This document shows positions 31,886 through 37,490 of a DNA stretch of 37,490 nucleotides, one piece after another. Numbering within the stretch: position 1 is the stretch's first letter; every line of letters begins with the position of its first letter. Made by a program: the position numbers and the translations under genes. The notes below the pieces were generated by a model. The model ran no database searches. It saw only the letters and a list, made by a program, of their open reading frames with translations, and was not told the origin of the DNA. The stretch is from assembly GCA_945862355.1 (NCBI GenBank), contig CAMAYR010000013.1, forward strand, positions 1 to 37,490, in the 5' to 3' direction. The stretch is from Devosia equisanguinis (GTDB lineage: Bacteria; Pseudomonadota; Alphaproteobacteria; Rhizobiales; Hyphomicrobiaceae).

Positions 31886-31902
31886 CAAGTATCAGGTACT
31901 TG
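31886..31902. promoter_or_regulatory. 17-bp palindrome in a convergent intergenic region
   Basis: CAAGTA-TCAGG-TACTTG has 6-bp perfect arms. A second small hairpin, CAGCG-CCG-CGCTG (31903-31915), follows at once. The two may form part of a weak terminator between the thiolase and cytochrome genes, or be an operator. There is no T-run. Confidence 0.3.
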
Positions 31903-31991
31903 CAGCGCCGCGCTGATATTAGCGACGCGCGCACCAGACGGCGCTCGCTTGCGAAAGACTTGCATTCCCCGAGGATGACTGTGGCGCGGTC

Positions 31992-32429
31992 TTATTTCTC
32001 GACCACCTTCTTGTGCCGTTCGAGCACGAATGCCGTGAGTGCAGCCAGGACATCGCTATCCCAGGCGAGCGGGCGTGTTCCCATGGCTGAGATCATACAG
32101 AACTGCACCATGCCCTCGGCCGTGATCCGATCGAGACCGGTCTTGGCCTTGACGCTGTCGACGAAATGCGGCCACGGCTTCTTGAAGGTCGCGTTATAAC
32201 TATCTTCTTCGAGATGGCAGGTGTTGCAGGAGCGGCCCGCTGGACTGAGGCTGGTGTCGCCGTGTCTGGCCGTGCCAGTTGCCAGCAAACTCGCCGCGCC
32301 GCCTGCGAATGCCTTAGTGTCAGCGGGGCGCGTAATGTCCTTCGGCGGAATCTGCTGAGATCGCACGCCCGGCGCGGTTGACAGAAAACCGGCAGCCGCG
32401 ATGCTGATCGCAAAAATGCTTCTGCGCAT
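31992..32429 (-). CDS. Monoheme cytochrome c family protein
   Basis: A 145-residue exported protein. A signal peptide of about 24 residues ends near VRSQ. One c-type heme site, CNTCH, is at 68-72, and a Met in CMISAMG (about 111-117) could be the distal ligand. It is probably a periplasmic electron carrier or a small heme-binding domain protein. No oxidase or dehydrogenase partner is adjacent. A strong AGGAGGAG site precedes the ATG. Confidence 0.87.
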   Translation of the reverse strand: MRRSIFAISIAAAGFLSTAPGVRSQQIPPKDITRPADTKAFAGGAASLLATGTARHGDTSLSPAGRSCNTCHLEEDSYNATFKKPWPHFVDSVKAKTGLDRITAEGMVQFCMISAMGTRPLAWDSDVLAALTAFVLERHKKVVEK

Positions 32430-32477
32430 AGTGCTCCTCCTCAGTGCCGATCGTGGCTCAACAGGCTGGTGAGGCGT

Positions 32478-32528
32478 CGCGCCTTAGTTGACCGACGTTG
32501 CGGCGAGGCAGTTGTCAACTAAGGCGCG
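32478..32528. repeat. Hairpin repeat A, copy 2
   Basis: Arms of 15 bp (32478-32492 and 32514-32528, CGCGCCTTAGTTGAC and its complement) enclose a 21-nt loop. Length and arms match copy 1 at 3-53 except for a paired C-to-T / G-to-A change. The loop corresponds to the reverse complement of the copy 1 loop, so this copy is inverted relative to it. Confidence 0.75.
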
Positions 32529-32557
32529 ATGAACGCCTCACTAAGGCATTGTTATTT

Positions 32558-32632
32558 CTAGTGGCCCTCATGTCGCGCCTAAATCGGAAGAGATTGCGGC
32601 CATGATGCGATTTAGGTGCGATGGGCCACTAG
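32558..32632. repeat. Hairpin repeat B, copy 2
   Basis: CTAGTGGCCC (32558-32567) pairs with GGGCCACTAG (32623-32632), and 32574-32586 pairs with 32608-32620 with one G-U. That is 23 pairs, an internal bulge starting TCA, and a 21-nt loop. The length is exactly 75 bp, as in copy 1. The outer six bases at each end are identical between copies; most inner stem positions differ but remain paired. Confidence 0.75.
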
Positions 32633-32833
32633 CCCTGCCAACGCCTCGAACCAACTAAGCTTGCAAGCTGCATGATCATGGCGGCCGCGCGCAGAAAGTA
32701 CCAGCCCGTGCCGAGCACGACGTGACGGGATCATTCGCTTCAAACACTAGTGCGGGATACCATCACAGAATTCAGATCGAGTCATCCTCGACTGTCAGCC
32801 AGGGTAGTCAGCAGCGGACGCACGCCAACCGCT

Positions 32834-33667
32834 TCACGCGTTCCGTTGCACGAGCGGCCCGAAAACACGCGCGGCTTCGGTGATGGCGTCGGCGACGCTT
32901 TGCCCTTCGCGCAGAGGCTGGTGGACGCTCACCCAGCCGCGGTAGTCGGCCCGCCTCAGCGCCTCGATCAGCGGCGGCAGGCCGATGCCTGACGGATCGT
33001 CGAGCGGCAGATATTCGATCGCAACCGCCCCCCGCCGGCGGGTCTTGAACGTGTGTACCGAGCCGGGCTTCACGCGCACGTTCTGGAAGTAGACGTTGAC
33101 GATGTGGGGCGCCAGCCGGCTGACGGCATCCGCACCATGCGCGCTGCCGCAGGCCAGCAGATTGGCGGGCTCGAACGTGATGCCGAAGTTCGCCCGCCCG
33201 ACGGCCCGCACCAGCGCCTCTGCCTCATCGACCGTCTCGGCGAGCGTGCCCCAGTGCGTCTGCTGGGCCAGCGTGATGCCACGTTCGGCGGCCTCGTCGG
33301 CGGCGCGCTGCGCTGCCGGGATGTCCGCCGCCGTCTGCAGCATGACGCGAACGAGCCGCGATCGAAGCCGCTCTGCGAGGTCGAGATGCGGGCCGATGTC
33401 GCGCAACGCATGCGGTGCGTCTGGCGTGTTCGCCGCCAGCGCCACGTTGCCCATCACCATCGAGACTTCGAGACCGGCCTCGTCCAGAAGCCTGCGCGCC
33501 GCCGCCACCTCCGTCACAGGGGTATCGACCGAAAGCTGCGAGGCGCGCATCGACAGCCCCTCGAAGCCTGCCGCGCGCGCCAAAGGCACCAGCGCCGCGA
33601 GCGGCATTTCCGCCCGATCCTTTCGGCTCGAGGATTCAGCGATTCTCACTGAGAGCGAGAGCTTCAC
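32834..33667 (-). CDS. Sugar phosphate isomerase/epimerase-like TIM barrel
   Basis: A 277-residue protein of the xylose isomerase-like TIM-barrel family (AP-endonuclease-2 fold). VPLARAAGFEGLSMRAS (about 27-43) is the first barrel turn, NFGITFEPANLLACG (about 168-182) supplies a metal-binding Glu, and GWVSVHQPL lies near the last strand. The substrate is unknown; members act on sugars, inositols and hydroxypyruvate. The start is GTG at 33667 (product begins MKLSLSVRIAESSS), placed where homology-like sequence begins. It is divergent from a cupin gene across 280 bp. Confidence 0.82.
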   Translation of the reverse strand: MKLSLSVRIAESSSRKDRAEMPLAALVPLARAAGFEGLSMRASQLSVDTPVTEVAAARRLLDEAGLEVSMVMGNVALAANTPDAPHALRDIGPHLDLAERLRSRLVRVMLQTAADIPAAQRAADEAAERGITLAQQTHWGTLAETVDEAEALVRAVGRANFGITFEPANLLACGSAHGADAVSRLAPHIVNVYFQNVRVKPGSVHTFKTRRRGAVAIEYLPLDDPSGIGLPPLIEALRRADYRGWVSVHQPLREGQSVADAITEAARVFGPLVQRNA

Positions 33668-33947
33668 GAGGCCCCATCTTTTCGGCGTGAGCCTTTCGGC
33701 GCGAATGTTGGTCCTACTCTCGCTGTCCCGCCTCGCTCCCGTCAAGAAAGAAGCCCCCGACGAAGCACGCTCACCTCGCGAATGGCTCGTCAGAAATATG
33801 CCGCTCGCCCGTTCCTTTGCGCAGGCGTGCAGGCCAGTCATGTTCGGCCAGCCATGTTGCGGCAGCCGGTAACCGAGGTACACTGGTCCGATGGGACCCG
33901 GGCGCGCGGCGCGCCGGGCACAGTGAAGTCGATCCGGGAGAACGACC

Positions 33948-34352
33948 ATGAATGCATCGGCGGCGCCGAAGTCCAGTGACCTCACCACCATCACACCCGG
34001 CTACGATTTCGGCCAGGTGCTGGGGCCGCTTCAGTCCCGACTGGTGGAGGTGGAGAAGCTGCCGTGGCAGCCGACCGGCCACGCGGGCATCGACATCAAG
34101 ATTCTGATGAAGGACGACACGACCGGGCTGATGACGGCGCTGTTCCGTTGGCAGCCGGGCTCTGTCCTGTCCGATCACGAGCACGTCGAGATCGAGCAGT
34201 CCTGGATCCTGGAAGGCAGCCTGGTCGACGAGGATGGAGAAGTCACTGCCGGCAACTTCGTGTGGCGTCCAGCGGGCAGCCGCCATGTTGCGCGGGCACC
34301 GAAAGGCGCCCTCATTCTCGGCTTCTTCCTGAAGCCCAACAAGTTCTTCTGA
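33948..34352 (+). CDS. Cupin domain protein (ChrR-like)
   Basis: A 134-residue single cupin domain. WQPGSVLSDHEHVEIEQSWILEGSL (about 68-92) holds the metal-type His/His/Glu set, and FVWRPAGSRHVARAPKG (about 104-120) holds the second motif His. Related domains occur in the C-terminal half of ChrR anti-sigma factors and in acetylacetone-cleaving-type enzymes. No sigma factor is adjacent, so the role is open. GGGAGAA lies before the ATG. Confidence 0.87.
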   Translation: MNASAAPKSSDLTTITPGYDFGQVLGPLQSRLVEVEKLPWQPTGHAGIDIKILMKDDTTGLMTALFRWQPGSVLSDHEHVEIEQSWILEGSLVDEDGEVTAGNFVWRPAGSRHVARAPKGALILGFFLKPNKFF

Positions 34353-34385
34353 AGCGCGGCGAGCAAACCCTTGCGCGGTGCGGCT

Positions 34386-34736
34386 TCAGCCGCGCCGCCC
34401 GCCAGCCTTGCCGATCTTGGAAGCGCCCGTCTTGAAGGACGAGGTGAAGGTGACGCCGATCGTGTCCTTGTCGCGCCAGGCAAGCCGGCAGTTGATCGTC
34501 GTGCTGTCGCGCGGGATCGAAAGACGGAAAGTCTCCGGCACTTGCATGGCTGGTGCGAAGGCCTTGCGCGTGGCGCCTTCGATCTTGAGCTTTGCCCCCG
34601 TACCCGACATGTCGAGCACGAGGCAGCTGATCCCCTGCTCATGCCCCTCGGGAAGGATTTCTGCAAGCGTCCGCATAGGCTTACGCGTAGCGCGCCGGGC
34701 ATCGGAGCTGACTGCAACTTGGCTGTCGGTCTTCAT
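34386..34736 (-). CDS. PilZ domain protein
   Basis: A 116-residue PilZ domain, the cyclic di-GMP receptor fold. The N-terminal Arg-rich motif RRATRKPMR is at 14-22 (RxxxR) and DMSGTGAKL at 42-50 is the D/NxSxxG motif, so ligand binding is likely. LAWRDKDTIGVTF (about 85-97) is the final strand set. It lies 107 bp downstream of cpaD on the same strand, so it may tune pilus assembly or motility in response to cyclic di-GMP; that link is inference from position. Confidence 0.88.
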   Translation of the reverse strand: MKTDSQVAVSSDARRATRKPMRTLAEILPEGHEQGISCLVLDMSGTGAKLKIEGATRKAFAPAMQVPETFRLSIPRDSTTINCRLAWRDKDTIGVTFTSSFKTGASKIGKAGGRRG

Positions 34737-34843
34737 GACGGATCGCTTCTCTCATAGCCGGATCGCGATGCGCCTCGGCACCGCTCCGATCCGTGATGCT
34801 AACCAAGAGGCCTGAACGGAGGGTTTGCCGATTGTTGAAAATT

Positions 34844-35614
34844 TTACCTGACGCTCATGCTGCCAGGGGTCGGCGCGTCCTTGCCGATCTTCTGATTGAA
34901 GTTTTTCAGATCGCTCGCCCGGGTCTCGCTGCCCCGCGGCGTCTCGGCGGCTGGAACGACGAGGTCGGTCGGGTTGGCCGTCATGGCGGCGATGTTGCGC
35001 TGGCTGGCGCAGCCGAAGTTCGGATAGGGCAGGTTCTGCTTGTTGCGCGTGACGTCCTCCGACCAGTCCCCGCAGGTGGGCCCGACGGCGGCGATCCGGT
35101 CGTATGACAGCGTCACCGCGCCATGCCCGCGCCGGCTGACGACGCGGATGCGCTCGGGCGGCACGCCATTGCGCCAAGCGAGGCTTCGCACGTGTTGCAC
35201 GCGTCGCGATATACCGCTACCGCCGCCGCGCGGCACGGCGATGCTGAGTGCGCCCCGCCCCTCATGGCGGAAGTTGCGCACGAAGCGGGTGGTCTCGATG
35301 AAGGCGCGCGCTTCGAGGCCCTTGTCGCCGGAAGCACCGGCCAGATCGAGCGTCGCTGTTTCCGCCACCATCACGATGGGGTGGCGCCGGGCCGGATCGG
35401 ACAGCCGAGGGTGAACGTCGTCTGAGACGCGCGAAGTTTCTCCGCAACCCGCGATTGCGGTGATGGCGATGCCGGCGGCGGCGACAACGCAGGCGGCCCT
35501 GAGGCGGCGGCCAACCATCTTCGCAGACATCGCGCCGGACGCTTCGCCTGACGCTTCAATGGTAGTGGCATCGTCGGAGCGGCGTGAGGAGCCGTTTGCG
35601 AAAGCGGGCCTCAT
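34844..35614 (-). CDS. cpaD: Pilus assembly lipoprotein CpaD
   Basis: A 256-residue CpaD-family protein of the Flp/Tad pilus system. A hydrophobic segment ends in the lipobox ITAIAGC, with Cys57 the likely lipidated residue anchoring it at the outer membrane. HPRLSDPARRHPIVM (about 68-82), SYDRIAAVGPTCGDWSEDV and PNFGCASQRNIAAMTANP are typical of CpaD. The ATG overlaps the cpaC stop (ATGA) with GGAGAGG upstream; a later ATG (35530 or 35518) would give a more usual signal length. Confidence 0.9.
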   Translation of the reverse strand: MRPAFANGSSRRSDDATTIEASGEASGAMSAKMVGRRLRAACVVAAAGIAITAIAGCGETSRVSDDVHPRLSDPARRHPIVMVAETATLDLAGASGDKGLEARAFIETTRFVRNFRHEGRGALSIAVPRGGGSGISRRVQHVRSLAWRNGVPPERIRVVSRRGHGAVTLSYDRIAAVGPTCGDWSEDVTRNKQNLPYPNFGCASQRNIAAMTANPTDLVVPAAETPRGSETRASDLKNFNQKIGKDAPTPGSMSVR

Positions 35615-37137
35615 GGTGCCTCTCCGTTGTTGGGATACTCGATGATGAAGCCCAGATCGCCGTTGACGATGTTGGGACCGAGCCGCGCCGAGCTGTTGTA
35701 GATCCGGTTGACGTGCCCGAGGAACAGCCCCTTGAGATCGGTCGCCGGCGCGAAGCCTTCGTCCGGCCGGCTGAAGCGGCTGGGATCGTTGGGCCTGACG
35801 ACGATCGGCGTCACCAGGATCACGAGCTCCGTCATGTTGTTGCGATAGTCCTTGCTGCGGAACAGGGCTCCAAGCACCGGCAGGCTGCGCAATTCCGGCA
35901 CGCCCTCGACGCCTTGCCGCGTCTGCTCGGACAGCAGACCCGCGATCGCCAGCGCTGACCCGCTCGGCATCTCCACGGTCGTCTCCGCCCGCCGCACCTG
36001 CAGGCCCTGGATGTTGAACCCGGCGGTGGTGACGGAACCGGCCGCCGACAGCTCGCTGACTTCGGCAGAGACCTTGAGATTGATGCGGCCCTCCGTCAGC
36101 ACGTAGGGCGTGAAGGCGACGTTCACGCCGAACGTCTTCCACGATACGGTGACGGTGTTGTTGTTGGCCGAGACGGGGATCGGGAACTCTCCGCCGGCGA
36201 GAAATTTGGCCGTCTCACCTGAAATCGCGGCGAGCGAGGGCTCAGCAAGAGTACGTGCGAGGCCGACGCGCTCGAACGACTGGATGATCGCCGAGGCGGA
36301 GTTACCGTTCCAGTTGGCGGTGGTCTGCAGCGCCGAGCCCGATTGCAGCGACGGCACCGTGCCCGGTCCGTTGAAGCCGGCGGCCGCGGCCACTGCAGTG
36401 CTCACTGGAAACGCGTTCTGGATCACCTTGCCGAACGTCAGCGCACCACCCTTCATCAATGCTTGTGGCAGGTCGACGCCGAGGCGCCGGATCGCCTCAC
36501 GCTGGATCTCCGCCACCGTCACCTTGAGCAGCACCTGCTCACGTTCCGACACCGTCAGCATGTTTACGACTTGGCCTGTCTTCACATACTGCTTGGCGAT
36601 CTCCTCCGCGCGCGTTGCATCCGTCGGCTGTGTGACGTTGCCTGTGAGCACGACGCCGTCGCCGGATGCGGAGACGGAGACGCGCGAATTGGGCAGCAGA
36701 CGGCGCATCATCTGGCCAAGCTCGCTCAGGTCGCGTTTTACGTCGACGTCGAGCACGAGCAGCTGCCGGCCGTCGCGGCCGAGGATGAATACGTTGGCCG
36801 AGCCGATCCGCTTGGCGTAGATCATGATGCGCCGCGCGGTGTGGACCGTCGCGTCTATCGTCTCGGTGTGCGAGACGATGACGTCGGTGCTGTCCTGCGG
36901 CAGCTCGACCATCAGCGCCTTCTGAACGCCCAGTGTCACCCGCCGCGTCGCCGGTAGCATGGTGCTCGGCGAAATGCGGATGATCGAGCGCGCACCGCCC
37001 ACAGCGTCGCTCTGCGCCATCGCGCCCCCGCCGATTGCGACGACGAGCGCTGTATTGGCGATGAGCAGCCTGGTGACGAGCGCTCGCGCAGCTCGACTCC
37101 CAAGACGGTACAACAGGCCTACCACTCCACCCGACAT
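35611..37137 (-). CDS. cpaC: Tad pilus secretin CpaC
   Basis: A 508-residue type II/III secretin family protein (CpaC/RcpA), the outer-membrane channel of the Flp/Tad pilus. A signal peptide (about 20-42) ends near GGAMAQ. An N-terminal pilus-and-saf domain (IIRISPSTMLPATRRVTLG) and a BON-like domain (SGDGVVLTGNVTQPTDATRA) precede the secretin domain, with GEFPIPVS, FGVNVAFTPYVLTEGRINLKV and VPELRSLPVLGALFRSKDY near the end. The ATG at 37137 has GGAG upstream. It is coupled to cpaD. Neither cpaB nor a pilin gene is seen upstream in the window. Confidence 0.94.
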   Translation of the reverse strand: MSGGVVGLLYRLGSRAARALVTRLLIANTALVVAIGGGAMAQSDAVGGARSIIRISPSTMLPATRRVTLGVQKALMVELPQDSTDVIVSHTETIDATVHTARRIMIYAKRIGSANVFILGRDGRQLLVLDVDVKRDLSELGQMMRRLLPNSRVSVSASGDGVVLTGNVTQPTDATRAEEIAKQYVKTGQVVNMLTVSEREQVLLKVTVAEIQREAIRRLGVDLPQALMKGGALTFGKVIQNAFPVSTAVAAAAGFNGPGTVPSLQSGSALQTTANWNGNSASAIIQSFERVGLARTLAEPSLAAISGETAKFLAGGEFPIPVSANNNTVTVSWKTFGVNVAFTPYVLTEGRINLKVSAEVSELSAAGSVTTAGFNIQGLQVRRAETTVEMPSGSALAIAGLLSEQTRQGVEGVPELRSLPVLGALFRSKDYRNNMTELVILVTPIVVRPNDPSRFSRPDEGFAPATDLKGLFLGHVNRIYNSSARLGPNIVNGDLGFIIEYPNNGEAP

Positions 37138-37490
37138 GACAACTCCATCGCGTCCGCAACCAACATGATGGCCCCTGGGCAGCGCGCCGCAGTGTGTGGC
37201 GAGTGCGCATCGGGACAAGCCGGTTACACGATCGCAGATCCGGCCAACCATCGCTGGCTACCGGGAGTCGCGAGAAGCTCACATAGGTGCAGGGCTGAGG
37301 CCGGTGGACATCCCTGCACTGTCCACCGTTTACGCACAGATCTACCTGCTTCCGTAACTCCGATCCGGTGGTGATGGCGTAAGGGTCTGGGTTGGTTTGC
37401 GAATCAGCTATTTCTCTTGTCGAGGGCGGCTCACTCGGCAGGTGATGGGATGCGAAGCTTCGAGATCGTGCAGTCGGACACCGACACGAC
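37138..37490. other. Region upstream of cpaC
   Basis: No minus-strand gene, in particular no cpaB, is seen in the 353 bases before cpaC. The region probably contains the cpaC promoter, but I could not settle on one. A possible plus-strand start lies at the right edge. Confidence 0.5.
37450..37490 (+). CDS. Possible start of a plus-strand gene, cut by the window edge
   Basis: ATG at 37450 opens a frame reading MRSFEIVQSDTDTT to the end of the window. GCAGG lies about 10 nt upstream. Only 13 codons are visible, and no function can be assigned. Confidence 0.25.
   Translation, partial: MRSFEIVQSDTDT

Larger units (their letters stand above)
32430..32833. other. Intergenic region with the second hairpin pair
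   Basis: This region lies between the cytochrome c gene and the TIM-barrel gene, both minus strand. It holds hairpin A copy 2 (32478-32528), hairpin B copy 2 (32558-32632), a GCTTGCAAGC palindrome near 32660 and a lone CACTAGTG (32745-32752). I see no gene. Confidence 0.65.

Noticed and set aside
1-37490. CRISPR array, tRNA/rRNA genes, prophage or complete IS element
   Set aside because: I read for regularly spaced repeats, tRNA-like cloverleaf ends and transposase motifs and found none; the tandem repeats present are short and not spacer-separated.

Overview
The window is GC-rich chromosomal DNA that reads as an alphaproteobacterium of the Hyphomicrobiales (Rhizobiales), probably near the Bradyrhizobiaceae/Xanthobacteraceae. 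The reasons are a Rhizobiales-type porin with an N-terminal coiled coil, a small SRP RNA in front of a dnaX that lacks the enterobacterial four-cysteine zinc motif, the order polyprenyl synthetase / DUF2007 / TrmN6-like methyltransferase / S49 peptidase, the methyltransferase / gloB / DUF985 cupin cluster, and CpaC/CpaD pilus genes. This placement is inference from gene content. I see no tRNA, rRNA, CRISPR array, prophage or complete insertion sequence.

Layout. 1-1569: a two-hairpin repeat, a crotonase-family gene and a small periplasmic protein (both minus). 1570-3091: rplM-rpsI behind a tandem 21-bp operator-like repeat, closed by a strong terminator. 3105-6233: a Bug-type solute-binding protein and a NYN/LOTUS protein (minus). 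6417-9082: DUF985 cupin, gloB, a methyltransferase and a TrmO-like protein. 9136-11649: ffs, dnaX, ybaB. 11706-13732: a possible 27-residue membrane peptide and a porin with a clear promoter. 13921-17003: polyprenyl diphosphate synthase divergent from DUF2007, TrmN6-like and S49 peptidase genes. 17128-21436: a DMT transporter, a DUF547 protein, a multi-pass GT-C-like glycosyltransferase and a GT2 glycosyltransferase. 21474-26502: a catabolic block, with a minus-strand operon (NAD-dependent dehydrogenase, cupin, internally deleted amidohydrolase, ketopentenoate-hydratase-like enzyme) divergent from a hydantoinase A/oxoprolinase gene, with a LacI-type operator between. 26698-31806: HAD phosphatase, lone receiver, second crotonase, MoxR ATPase, and a DUF35/thiolase pair. 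31992-34352: monoheme cytochrome c, the second copy of the two-hairpin repeat, a sugar-isomerase-like TIM barrel and a cupin. 34386-37137: PilZ, cpaD, cpaC.

How the genes work together. Most are housekeeping genes or short catabolic operons with stop/start overlaps (ATGA) at dehydrogenase/cupin, DUF35/thiolase and cpaC/cpaD. The most unusual material is non-coding. (1) A pair of adjacent hairpins (51 bp and 75 bp) occurs twice, 32 kb apart; the 75-bp unit keeps its length, its CTAGTG/CACTAG ends and its pairing although most stem bases differ. (2) A 66-bp palindrome sits in frame inside the hydantoinase A gene. (3) A tandem 21-bp dyad lies upstream of rplM. (4) Heptamer arrays in opposite orientation lie between dnaX and ybaB. 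I do not see a clearly new multi-protein system; the repeat family and the in-gene palindrome are the best candidates for something undescribed.
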